Assembly: GCF_029962835.1 (NCBI RefSeq)
Contig: NC_080579.1
Span: 80,803,959-80,867,958 of the forward strand
Length of the DNA stretch: 64,000 bases
Direction of reading: 5' to 3'
Origin: Magnolia sinica
Lineage: Eukaryota; Streptophyta; Magnoliopsida; Magnoliales; Magnoliaceae
In this document: piece by piece, positions 22,638 through 32,667 of the stretch
How the letters are laid out: each line of letters starts with the position of its first letter
Position numbering within the stretch: the stretch's first letter is position 1
Made by a program: the position numbers and the translations under genes
Notes under the pieces: generated by a model
Database searches by the model: none
What the model was told of the DNA's origin: nothing
What the model saw: the letters and a program-made list of their open reading frames with translations, nothing else

Positions 22638-25126
22638 TTCTTGGAAGCTTCCTTTCAGCATTGAACAAATTTATTGCTGACTGCTATGCTTCGAAACACT
22701 TGGTTTCAGAGTATTATGTATACGAGTTCTTCAGGGTATGTGATGATAGCCTCGTGGAATTTATTGGTGTTTAGTCCAGTATAGGGAAGCCTTTTTTAGA
22801 TGGATTATGGGCAATGAGTTTTTTTTTTTTTTGGTGGTTGTTTTAGACATCTATTACTTGTGCGTGATTCGTTTTATCTTCTGTTCTGCCACAGATATGG
22901 AAGTGTTCTCGCACAGAAGGTACCATTCAATACATTTTTATGCTTTATTTGATTGTTACACATCATATCATGCATCTTTAGTCAAACTTATTTCTTCTTT
23001 CTTTGATGTAGTGAAATCAAGTGTTAAAAACTTGAAATTCGCTACGGACTTGATAGGCACCAGTGGCCAGAGTTCAAGTTGACTTGAAACTGGCTGAAGT
23101 ACTTAACTGGGTTTTCTTGGGTTTTTAATTCAATCCAAGTCTCCATTTGTTCTAATTTAATCATTGAGTTGTTCATGTACTGGATCAAGTTTTCAAAGCA
23201 GAGTGGGGAATACATTTCATGAAAGTTTCTTATACCTAACAATTACATGCTGACTAAGATACATGTAATGTCGAGGTTGCTCTATGGACTCAATTCAGAG
23301 TATCGCTCTTTTATTGTGGCAGCTAATATCCGTGTTCACGAGTTCTTTAAGACAGCTTATTTCAAGAAAGGAATTCATCCCATTCCAGGGGCTCACCAGG
23401 CTCTTCTTAGATTGTCTACATTTTGCAATCTGTCGGTTGTCACGTGAGTGCTTTAATGTTTGTACTCATTTTTAAGATATCTTTTTAATGAAATCAACAT
23501 CCTTTGGTCTCTCAGTTTTTGAATTTGCTTGATTTTGAACTGTTTATTTGAATAGATCTCGCCAGAATGCTATCAAAGACCACACAATTGAATGGATCAA
23601 GAAGCATTATCCAGGACTGTTTCAGGAAATCCACTTTGGTAATCACTTTGCTTTGGATGGGCAATCAAGATCCAAATCAAAGATTTGCAGGTAACCACTC
23701 CCTCCTTGGGATCTTGTAATTTCTGATAAATGCTAAGGTTCACAAAAGGTGACCATGAAACCCGAGTCTTGAAGTCTGAAAACCTCGATGAAGCCATTTG
23801 GGCATGCTTCGTATACCCACGTCTATCTAACTTTAAACATGTGTTGGTTTTTGACATGTATATGTTGTGTTGGACAGGGCTACCTCAAGAGTCTCAAGAG
23901 ACTTGATGTTAGAATAGGGAAACATTTCTTTTTCTTTTTTTATTTTCTGGGAACTATTGTGTGCGCATAGTTTTCATTGAGAGTCATGCACATCTCTCCC
24001 CATCTAATAATGATCGGCGGGCATTTTTTGAATAGGTATTTGAAAATGCAAATATGAAATGCTAGTGAGATTCCTGCATACTTCAAATGGCAAGAGACAA
24101 TGTGTGCACTGACCTTTAGCTTTTCAAAGAAATAAAGAAAGAACATGAACTGCCTCTCGGTGCTCACTCTGTTAGCTGAAGTCATGCTCAATTTCTTAAT
24201 AAAGAAATTCTGTGTGAGTCATGCAGTGGCAGAGACCTGTTTGACAAGGACAGTCCAGCTTTTTGAAAAATTGACACCCTTTTTGTGGTAAGAAAAATTG
24301 CCACTATGTTATAAAATTACCAAAAAAAAAAAAAAAAAGGCCATGTTGAGAATGTGTGTTTTTATTTTTCTCAAGCATGTTGTGAATGTGTTGGGCATGC
24401 ATTAACATGTCCATCTGAACAAAATGACTCTTGTTATTCCTGGTTTTGGTGTTATATTTGGATAACACATCTTAACGTGTTTGTTGGATGCATCTTTCTA
24501 TATTTTATACTTGCATAAAAGAATGTGATGCTATATGCCTTTCACAAGGTTTGCTAATCCCACACATTTGGCCAGCCGGTTTATATTGGCACGTGTGGTA
24601 AACATCCAGCCCTACCAGGTGCATCCCTGACCCCAAAAATCAGCCTGGTCAAGTCACCAGCTAAGCCACGCTGTAGAAAACAGGATAGCTAAAAGAACCT
24701 TTTAATCTGTTCATTAGTTCTGTACACTGGCCTAACTTTTGTGCTAGGTTATGTACATAGAAGGTAACACCTGGTCAAAGGCTTGGATCTTGCATGTGTG
24801 CAGGCATGTAGGCACAACACCATGTCCAACATGTCACTTCCATGAATGAAACCAATGCAGTGATTTGTCTAAATCTCCCACAGATGACATATCATTTTAC
24901 TGTAAGTCCTGTCTTTTGCAGGTCCTTGGGAGCAAAAGTCTTGATCGACGACAACCCTAGATATGCAGTTGAATGCGCAGAAGTCGGCATCAAAGTTCTA
25001 CTCTTTGACTACGACAACTCGTACCTTTGGTGCAAGACTGGCTCTAAGACCACACACCCTCTGATAACCAAAGTCCATAACTGGGAAGAAGTAGAACAGC
25101 ACCTGGTCTCATGGATAATATCATAG
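22638..25126 (+). pseudogene. Captured NT5C/HAD-type 5'-nucleotidase-like gene, five exons
   Basis: Family members are HAD-fold phosphatases of the NT5C type in plants. Exons: 22,638-22,735 (GSFLSALNKFIADCYASK), 22,895-22,919 (IWKCSRTE), 23,323-23,443 (RVHEFFKTAYFKKGIHPIPG, ending LSVVT), 23,556-23,690 (SRQNAIKDHTIEWIKKHYPG) and 24,922-25,126 (SLGAKVLIDDNPRYAVECAE, stop at 25,124). All four introns have GT and AG ends, and phases agree across every junction. HAD motif II (VVTSR) and the acidic motif IV (IDDN) are present. The first exon, which should end with the nucleophile motif (DxDEV) just before LGSFLSALN, is not visible upstream, so the copy looks 5'-truncated. The remaining frame is open, suggesting recent capture or low divergence. 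Confidence 0.8.
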
Positions 25127-25526
25127 ATCTCACCCACATTAGGGTTTCTTAAACTGCCTAGGTTATCCACCACTAGTTGATTCTACTTTGTCTATGGAAG
25201 AGATGCCGAATTCCTTGAGGAGAAAAGATATCGACGGTGATTATAGAGCTTTTATCCTCCCTAACTCTCCCACGAACATCCATTCAAGACTCACCCAAGA
25301 TGCTATTGAGATTTAGGATTTTAGAGGTACGATACATACACATCTTCGTCGTTTATTTCTTTCTTTCAAACTTTTTTCTTTCTTTAATAGAAGCGTTGAT
25401 GATGTGCTGATAATAATTAAAAAAAAAAAAAAGCAAGGAAGGTGCAATTAATATTTTAATGATGTTACATTTTTTCGTGTTACTTCTGGTATGTCTCTAA
25501 CGCACACTGCCATTGCTGTAATGCAG
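25127..25526 (+). other. 3' flank of the NT5C-like fragment; junction to the CCT2 fragment
   Basis: Probably the 3'-UTR of the nucleotidase-like gene, then intron-like sequence with a poly-A run (25,417-25,435). The join between the two captured genes should lie here, but I cannot place it. Confidence 0.4.
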
Positions 25527-25642
25527 AGAAGTTTAAATCAGACTTGATGAAGGTAGCTATGACCACTTTGAGTTCAAAAATACTTTCCCAGGACAAGGAG
25601 CATTCTGCTAAACTAGCCGTAGATGCTGTCATGAGGCTCAAG
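25527..25642 (+). pseudogene. CCT2: Captured exon of chaperonin CCT subunit beta
   Basis: The exon reads KFKSDLMKVAMTTLSSKI, then LSQDKEHSAKLAVDAVMRLK, matching my recollection of the CCT-beta segment that precedes GS(T/G)NLEAI. The intact protein is one of eight subunits of the cytosolic chaperonin TRiC that folds actin and tubulin. The exon is bordered by an atgcag acceptor and a gtaagt donor. Only this one exon is present; the next coding segment is absent downstream. It is open throughout. Confidence 0.85.
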
Positions 25643-27000
25643 GTAAGTATTCGACTGAACTTTTTAGATGTCAAGAGGGACTCTCTTGTCATATCATCAC
25701 GAAGTCAAATTGTGCTTTAAATGTGGCTATTGTTCTTGATTAGATGTGGTGCTGGTAACAATTCATGCCCCATGGTTGATAAATGGGTGCACAAACTTAC
25801 TCTATATTGGTTATTTACGATAATTTTTGCAATTCCATGACATGGTATATCATGCTAAACTGAATTAGAATGCACTACTTAACTAGAATTTAATGTTATT
25901 TGACAATTTGATTTCCCATCACCTCTTTGCTACAACAGTTGCCTCTTCTCCACTCAACTATACCATCTGTTGTCACTTTGTTCTTCCTTTTTTTTTTCTC
26001 TGTATACTGTTGAGGATTTCCCCTCTGGTTCATGGTAGTTGGCAAAAACTGAAAATTTCTGTTCCGCTTCTTCTTGTACTGTTTCAATGTTTAAAGTGTT
26101 GGGTAATTCATATGAGGAGAGATTGAAGAGGTGATTCATGGCATTTATGTGAGATATCTGGGTGATTCATCAGGTAGGGGTCAATGCAAACATTTCCATG
26201 GCCCAGAAATCAAGCTAGTCCACTCTTCAGGTGGCTGCACATGGATGAGAAAGTTATGACAAGATGATTGAATATATTCCACATAGACATCTGGCCACCT
26301 GACGAGCAGACCATCTTGCCTTTTGGCTCAGAGGGCCCCCACCTGATCAATGGCCCGGATCCTTCATAGATGTACCCACTGAAACATGTGCAGCAACTCC
26401 TGAATTTCCTCAGCATTCTAGTGATGTTCTTCTGGAGCATTCCACAACCGATGTTATTTATCATACTGCCATTCAGTTTTTCATAATGGCTGGATCAGCA
26501 ATGTGCACTTTTCAGATTGAAAATGTTAGGAAAGGATATTCTGTGAAGGGCTTGCAAAATTTTCATTGAATGTGCTCATATTGACCTCAGATTAAAGTTA
26601 AACAAAGCTGTTCAACATTTTGAGCCACATTGGACATTGGCAGCATTATTTCTCCAGCAGTAACAAAGTGGAGATAGAACAAAGTTTCAAATGTATGCAT
26701 ATTACAAATGAAAATGCAGCCATCTTTCTGATAATCGACCCACCAATACAAGAACTTGGGGTTTTAGTATCTCAAACCACGAATCTTTGTGATTGATACT
26801 CTCTAACAATTTATTTCTTTCTTTCTTTTTTATTCTAAGATACAGGATTCTTATACCACATGTTTTTGTGTGAACCAATTGTGCTTATTGCTCTTGTTTG
26901 TGGCGTGAATAACAGAATTTAGGTGCTTTTGGTAGAGGATAATGCTTTCTTCTTGTTTTTTCTCTTCCTTAGAAATGTTATTTCTATGCCTTCTTTGCAG
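25643..27000. other. Intron-like and unassigned sequence between captured fragments
   Basis: AT-rich, without recognisable coding motifs. 26,210-26,400 has a GC-richer block with gcccccacctgatcaatggc wording that may be a short dispersed repeat. 26,810-27,000 is T-rich and ends in a good polypyrimidine tract before the RRM exon. Confidence 0.4.
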
Positions 27001-27354
27001 GTCTGTATGATCTTCATATCTGGTCTTCCGACCAATCTCAAAGAGAGAGAACTCCAGAACCAGGTGAGATGGTTGCTGGGCTATGAGGCTTCTCAGCTGA
27101 ACTTCAAGGGTGAACAGCCAATGGGCTTTGCCCTCTCCTCCACTGCCCATCTTTCACTTGCTGCCAAAGCCGACATTCAGGTATAATACAATCTCCTTAG
27201 GTGAAAATAAAATTCCGCTCATGCCATCCTCTTTACTCACAATAAGTATCTTTGAATGGTTAAATTTTTGGGTTTTACAGGACATGGTTTTTGATGCAGA
27301 ATCCAAGTATGTTCTTCACGCAGAGATGGCAAAGAATAATCTTTTCGTCAAAAG
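27001..27354 (+). pseudogene. Captured RRM RNA-binding protein, two exons
   Basis: Exon 1 (27,001-27,180) reads IFISGLPTNLKERELQNQV, then LLGYEASQLNFKGEQPMGFA and AAKADIQ. Exon 2 (27,281-about 27,354) reads DMVFDAESKYVLHAEMAKNN, then LFVKR. Together they are one RRM (RNP2 IFISGLP, RNP1 region QPMGFALS) of the plant family close to Arabidopsis At3g21215, judged from memory. The intron has gtataa and ttttacag ends. After LFVKR the family normally continues with Gly and a splice donor; here a GT is not found at the expected place and unrelated sequence follows. The second RRM and the proline-rich middle of the family are missing. Confidence 0.8.
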
Positions 27355-29024
27355 ATGTGATATAATTTGTCAATTTAAGTTCATACCTGTGGGGTCCATG
27401 TTTGAGTGGTCTAAGCCGATGATATAATGTGCTCCATTGCGGATGAACATTGCAAGGAAATCTCCCAGGTGGGAAAACCTAACCATTTTAAGTAAGAATA
27501 TGCTGCAACAATTTGTTTTCAAGCAAGAAAATGTTGTATATTATCTATGTATAATCTTGCAGTCCAGGAGATTTTTAGTGCATGAGCCATCAATGGATGG
27601 ACCCACCATATCAATTGTTTGGATCACTCAAGCCGTGGGTCCCACTTGTACAAAATGGAAACCTAGTCTATTCTCCAGAATGTCAGCCCTAGCATTGCAT
27701 TAATACCTCTTTATTTATCCGTGGTTTGTTGTTTCATAACTGAATTTTGGTGGACTATGATTCTTCATAGAGTTGATGCCATGAAATGTTTCTTCATGTT
27801 TCTTCATCCCAAGTAAAAAATTTGAATTCTTATGCTCTTGAAATTTGAATTATGATGGTTGATCTTGAGTTGGTATTTTATAATTAGGTTGTCCGAGACA
27901 TTCATATCTTGTGATCAGATGAATGAATAGGGATTGATTTCTACGGGCTTTGGTTGCACATGCTGCAGTTCTTATTGGTGTGCAGTTCTTGTAAGAAAAT
28001 AAAACAGGGGCACTTCTGTGATTTGAGGCTTCATCTCATCATCAATAATGCCAGGTTTGCTATTTTAAGGTGTACTAGATTGTAATATCTTACTGATTGG
28101 ATGTTTTTGAGTGTCCAAAAATAGTTGGACAGCAAGTTTTAGAAAGGTCAACTCATTCAATGGTTAGGATCACAATGTGGGGTAATTTGAAGATAATTCT
28201 CATGTTTGAAATGTCCATGCGATATTTCGAATTTTACTCTAGTGTTAAAAACTTGAGATTTAAAATTTTTTGAAAGAAAGTTGATAATTGAATACTATCT
28301 GTTTTGGAGGCTATGTATTGCTGATTTTGTTCAGGCCATGACTGTCCAACAAGTTGAGGCACCTATGGATCTAAAGAAAGAGATGGGAAGATTAATATTT
28401 TAACAAAAGTATGGGGAAGCATTCACTCCCATGAATTGTTGGATGTTTATTTGGTTTTTAGATGATGCATATTTTGCTTTGTTTTTCAGAGTTTATAATT
28501 GAGTAGATGAGCATGTGCTCTTGAAGTATTGTCTCTGTTTTTTTGTTTTTTTATTATTTTGTTATTTTTATTACTTCTCATCCTTGTCCTTTTCTATATT
28601 TTTAGTTCTTCAGTTTTGGGGCACAACTTTTCTGTATGATGATATTCATTGTAGGATGAATCAATTCATACTGTAGATTTGAGTCCATACTCGTCTTTTG
28701 ATTTTCAGGTTGCAAATGGATTATTGCCACTACAAAAGCTTTATCCAAGCAGAATCTACCAAAATCACTAGGAAATTGATTTGGGTTTGTTTTGGATTTT
28801 TGGGTTTTTAATTCCAATTGCATAATCCAATGCAATCATTCCATATAGGTTTTCTTTCTGTTTTTTCACAATGATTGATTGCTTTTATTTAGCTGGACGT
28901 TGAAAAGGGAACTGGTGACCAACTAGCTGTAGTTTACCCAACACACAATCCACTTTTACAAGCATTTTGTGCTAGGGTCCAATTGGAAACAAAATTCTTA
29001 AGGCACATCTTTTTTCATATGCAG
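27355..29024. other. Unassigned sequence between captured fragments
   Basis: AT-rich. 27,580-27,660 has MITE-family wording (gatggacccaccatatcaa; gtgggtcccacttg). 28,336-28,390 could encode AMTVQQVEAPMDLKKEM but I cannot assign it. 28,895-28,930 (LDVEKGTGDQLAV in one frame) is likewise unassigned. Confidence 0.4.
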
Positions 29025-29093
29025 GCTAGTGCATTCAAAGGGCCTGTTTTCACCCATGCAGATGTCAAGCCTGATATGGTGGTGAAGGCAAAG
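29025..29093 (+). pseudogene. RRP5: Captured exon of rRNA-biogenesis protein RRP5
   Basis: After a catatgcag acceptor the sequence reads ASAFKGPVFTHADVKPDMVV, then KAK. This matches the conserved segment of plant RRP5 (multi-S1-domain nucleolar factor for 18S and 5.8S rRNA maturation) at the start of an S1 repeat (FTHADVKPGMxVKAK). Only 23 codons are present, so the assignment rests on a short but distinctive string. The sequence after the exon (gtgctttttt) is not an S1 continuation. Confidence 0.7.
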
Positions 29094-29859
29094 GTGCTTT
29101 TTTTTTTTTTCTGCATTCATTGTTACTTCTGTTTTGCTGACAGTCTTCAAGCCACTCTTTGTTCTGTTTGTAATGGTATTAACACTTGATTTATGCATAG
29201 ACTATGTACCTAGCTCCAATCAGGTGCAAGAATGGGCTTTTTTCATCATTTGAGTTGATGTTTTACAATGGAATTTGTTCGCTCCCTTTCCTACTAATCT
29301 TTATAATCTGTTCCACTTAAATTGAGGTGGTTGCATCATTAGTTACTAGCATTTGCAGGCTGTGGATATGGATTTTTTATTTTGACAATGATGCGTTGTA
29401 TTCGAATCTGTTTGTTGGAAGTCAGAACCCAATCGATGAATCGTAGTTCGAAAGCTTGACCTGACTTGAGGAGTTGACTCAGTCTGGTTATATCTAGACT
29501 CAGAGAAAATCACATTTCAGTCACAAACCTTTTTAAAAAAAAAGTTGTAGTAGTTACTTTAACTGAGTTAGAAAATCACATTTCAGTCACAAACTTTTGT
29601 TGTTGTAAGTTCCTAATTAGTTTGTTTCTGTAAGCGTCGGAGCTATTCGAATGTTGAGCGGGGGTCCCCGGAAGGTGGAAACTGCTGTTATGACCATGAT
29701 GAATCTGTCTATTTCCTATGGACAGCAATATAGGTGGCCTAGCCATTTGGACAGGCTTGTGTCTATGTATTATCTCGAAATTGATGAAGCAGATCTGGAT
29801 GTGTGTCGGAGCTATCTGGATGTTGAGCGGGGGTCCCTGGAAGGTGGGAACCGCTGATA
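29094..29859. other. No gene recognised; short internal duplications
   Basis: 29,510-29,530 and 29,571-29,595 repeat aatcacatttcagtcacaaac. 29,636-29,680 and 29,806-29,850 repeat a cggagctat(t/c)...gaatgttgagcgggggtcc-type unit 170 bases apart. There is no coding similarity. Confidence 0.5.
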
Positions 29860-30095
29860 TTTATTTTTTCCCTTCATCACTGTCTGTGTGATCTTTGAAT
29901 AGGTTGGATGATAAATAAACATCACTATAGGCCCTAGAAAGGTTTCAATGATGGAAATCATTATACCCACTGTTTCTTGTGGTATGGTCCACTTGAGTTT
30001 TAGATATGATTCAATTTTGGTTTCAACCCCTTAAATGATCTGGAAAAGCAGATGGACGGTGTAGATAAACTACATATTTATAGTGGGTAAAATGA
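29860..30095. repeat. MITE-family fragment
   Basis: gatgataaataaacatcact, aatgatggaaatcattatac, tggtatggtccacttgag and cagatggacggtgtagat appear in the same order as in the MITE at 12,862-15,590. The cagtacgc ends are missing, so it is a truncated copy inside the CACTA-like element. Confidence 0.7.
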
Positions 30096-30102
30096 TTTCC
30101 TA

Positions 30103-30363
30103 ACCCTAAACTAAAACTTGAAAACCTAAATCTAAACCCGAACCCGAACCCGAATTCCTAAACCTATAACCTATAAACTAAACCTAAACCTATAACCTAT
30201 AACCTACAATCCTAAATCCCAAACCTAAACCCGAACCCCAATTCCTAAACTTAAACCTATAACCTATAACCTATTCTCAAATCCCTAAACCTAAACCTAT
30301 AACCTTAACCTAAACCTAAACCTAAACCCGAACCCGAATTCCTAAACCTGTAACCTATAACCT
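30103..30363. repeat. Degenerate telomere-like array (AAACCTA / CCCGAAC words)
   Basis: About 260 bases built of cctaaac, aacctat and cccgaac heptamers, close variants of the plant telomere unit CCCTAAA. No long run of perfect CCCTAAA exists, so it is an interstitial, mutated array. It lies between captured gene pieces in the CACTA-like element. Confidence 0.75.

Positions 30364-30449
<86 letters not shown>
30364..30449. repeat. (CT)n-(AT)n compound microsatellite
   Basis: About 20 CT units followed directly by about 22 AT units, immediately after the telomere-like array. Confidence 0.95.
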
Positions 30450-30454
<5 letters not shown>

Positions 30455-30580
30455 CATTTTGGCCTGATTTTTCTCTCCTCTTTTTCATACTCATGTCTTT
30501 CTCTCTTACTATGTAATGTTTCTACAAGTATGTTTCAATTTTGTTAGTTATATATGTAATAGCTTATTGAGGATATGCAG

Positions 30581-30823
30581 AAAGCAAAGGAAGAGATAGT
30601 GGAATTGGAAATTCAGGTCATTATTGCAATATATGGAGGGCGTTTACTGTGTTGGAGTGTATTTATTTCTTGCACATGAGGGCACGCTTTAGTTGTATGC
30701 AACCACTCTTCTTGTTGTAGGTCTCAAATAGTGGAATTGGAAATTCAGATCTCTTCTTTGAAGGAAGATCTTGAAAAGGAGCATCTATGCTGGCGTACTC
30801 GCCAGAACAATTATGAAAGACGG
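30581..30823 (+). pseudogene. NUA: Captured exons of nuclear pore anchor (TPR/NUA) coiled coil
   Basis: A first piece after an atatgcag acceptor (30,581-30,616) reads KAKEEIVELEIQ. A second (30,721-30,823) reads SQIVELEIQISSLKEDLEK, then EHLCWRTRQNNYER. The second matches my memory of the plant nuclear-pore anchor (EIQISSLKEDLEKEHQRWR...NYERQV), a very long coiled-coil protein of the nuclear basket. The exon ends cgg|gtttac, a possible donor. A 21-base string (atagtggaattggaaattcag) is present in both pieces, so one was locally duplicated. Confidence 0.7.
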
Positions 30824-30881
30824 GTTTACTCTTAATTTCTTGTCATAATTCTTATTTCCCATCTCATTCATGTGCAGTGAG

Positions 30882-30941
30882 ATATGGAAGAACTTCGTAG
30901 GAAGTATTTGGAGATGGAGTCGAAGCTAAAGTTCGAATAGG
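30882..30941 (+). pseudogene. Short coiled-coil-coding scrap, unassigned
   Basis: Reads DMEELRRKYLEMESKLKFE and a stop, directly after a gtgcagtgag stretch. The charge pattern is that of a coiled coil. It may belong to the same captured coiled-coil gene or to another; it is too short to tell. Confidence 0.35.
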
Positions 30942-31174
30942 TTCCTTTTTTATAATTCTTATGATAGATTGAGCAAAGTGAAGTATTGTTTATTTAGAAA
31001 TGTGAATGTGGGATGCATTGTATGATTTGATTGCTATTTGTAATAAATGCATCGTTTTTTTTTTCCCTGATTGCATTTTATGTACTATTCCTATTAGCAT
31101 TAATCGTAGATGAGTTATCAATTACAGCAAGTTCTTGTAATGGAAACAGGCGCCATTATTATATATATTTTTAA

Positions 31175-31504
31175 ATTTTTATTAAAAATAGTTACGGATT
31201 TTAGCTGTAGCTATTGGTCTGAAAACCGTAGCTATTTCTAACTTAGCATATTGCTACGGATTTCATTCCACTTTTAGCCATTGATGTTCTCCGTAGCTGT
31301 AGGTACATTTCGATACAGAAATTATAGCTACGGCTTTTGTTTGTAGTTACTTATATCTATTGCTACAGATATAATCCGTAGCAATTGGTTTTTGACCTTT
31401 AGCTACCCCACCAATAGCGACGAACGTGCTACGGATTAGATTCGTAGCAAAAGGTCTTTAGCTACGGTTTTTAGCTGTAGCCTTTGCCCGTTTTTCTTGT
31501 AACG
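31175..31504. repeat. Right subterminal repeat region of the CACTA-like element
   Basis: About ten copies of gctacgg or its complement ccgtagc, in both orientations, at 15-45-base spacing (for example tagctacggtttttagctg near 31,460), ending in gcccgtttttcttgta. Such arrays are the presumed transposase-binding sites of CACTA elements. Confidence 0.8.
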
Positions 31505-31608
31505 CGAGGAATCTCCGTGAGGAGTCCAGAGAAGATTTGTGGATTCGAAGTAATTATCCCCTGAGGAAGATGATGCTTGACCTCATCACGTCTATTCATG
31601 TATCACTA

Positions 31609-31620
31609 TGGTATCAGAGC
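31609..31620 (+). other. Primer-binding site (initiator tRNA-Met) of the gypsy element
   Basis: TGGTATCAGAGC three bases after the LTR end (tatca, 31,605). This is the standard primer site of chromovirus-like gypsy and many copia elements. Confidence 0.85.
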
Positions 31621-31671
31621 GAGGCTTTATCATTACATTTTTGGCTTCTAACGATGGGTCGTGTAACAATC

Positions 31672-32334
31672 TGATGTAGAGCAGGTTGTGGACGCTTTCA
31701 TGTCCAAAGATGGATTAGAGAAGGCTTGATCAGAGGTAGAAATCATCAAGACTATCAAAACCTTAAAACTGGCATATCTCGCAAACTGGAATGAGTTACT
31801 CAACGTACCATATATGATTTTGGGGTAAGACGAGCAACCTTAGCCAACCAACCCAGCTATGCCGGGTTGCCTATGCCGAATTTGCGAGATTCCATGTTTA
31901 ATTCTGTTTTTACTATAAATAGTAAGTTTTAATTTGATTATAACTCTTCATCCATTGGGCTTTAGGAGTTGTGTCCAACATGAAAAGTCTTTTGAAAAAT
32001 TAGGAGAATAACGTGGTTAAACCACATAGGATACTTACTATAAATAGTAAATTTACTATTTATAGTAACTTACGAATTCTAGGGAGTTTTAGTTATAGTT
32101 TAATTCTCAAACTTCTTCCAAGTCTTGGTATCCTTATTTAAAGGGTTGTAAATTCGTTTTTATTATCTATCAATCATTCAACAAGTTTCTTTCATATATC
32201 TTAAAATTAGTTTTATTTCTTTTCCTCGTGGATTCGAGAAGTTTCTGTGAGGAGTCTAGAGAAGCTTCATGGATTCGGAGTAGTTATCCTTGAGGAAGAC
32301 GGTGATCGACCTCTTCATGTTCATCCCTGTGTCA
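31672..32334 (+). mobile_element. Solo LTR of the same gypsy family, with target duplication
   Basis: tgatgtagagcagg...ccctgtgtca, 663 bp, flanked by CAATC at 31,667-31,671 and 32,335-32,339. It aligns along its whole length with the split LTR of the host element (21,243-21,864 plus 31,505-31,605). It sits in the leader of that element. Confidence 0.85.
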
Positions 32335-32374
32335 CAATCCCATGAACGGTGCTATATGAAATTATTATTTAATA

Positions 32375-32638
32375 GTGGCGACTTTCGAAGCAGTACAACA
32401 AGAGAATCAACAAGTTATACAGGGGTTGCAGGCGGCCATTGATCGCATGACTGGGACCCTAGGGCAACTCCGTGTTCACGATAGTGATCTGCCCTCAACA
32501 GGTGCTAGAACTCGTAATCTTATTAATCGCATGACGGTGCTGACAATAAACCATAGGATCATCCCTAAGGAGATGAGATCCAGCGATAAGGTGGCCCATG
32601 ACATGATTCTCCAATATCCTAGACAAGGTGACAATTGA
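32375..32638 (+). CDS. Start of gypsy gag (fossil)
   Basis: An 87-codon frame beginning MATFEAVQQENQQVIQGLQA, a common type of gypsy gag amino end. It is cut by the insertion at 32,668; gag-like sequence resumes after 42,611. It is part of a broken element. Confidence 0.6.
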   Translation: MATFEAVQQENQQVIQGLQAAIDRMTGTLGQLRVHDSDLPSTGARTRNLINRMTVLTINHRIIPKEMRSSDKVAHDMILQYPRQGDN

Positions 32639-32667
32639 GCATGTTGGACAAATTGAGAATTCAGGAT

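Larger units (their letters stand above)
21865..31504. mobile_element. CACTA-like DNA transposon carrying fragments of five host genes (Pack-type)
   Basis: The right end, read inward on the minus strand, is cttgta-adjacent AAGAAAAACGGGCAAAGGC, the classic CACTACAAGAAAAA-type terminus with the outermost bases changed. The left end reads TACTACTAAAAAGTGGGGCA, matching the same terminus. Both ends carry subterminal gctacgg/ccgtagc words, about ten on the right and two on the left. The two flanks are the two halves of one gypsy LTR, which proves an insertion. CACTA elements make 3-bp duplications; here tcg on the left against gcg or cga on the right leaves the exact border uncertain by up to 3 bases. 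The 9.6 kb interior has no transposase but holds exons of at least five genes, all on the + strand. CACTA elements are known to capture gene pieces. Confidence 0.75.

Noticed and set aside
22307-22774. 155-codon frame that includes the first NT5C-like exon, as a gene start
   Set aside because: Its upstream half is translated from a CT-rich leader and intron-like sequence; the exon border (tctgcag at 22,631-22,637) and the family alignment start only at GSFLSALNKF.
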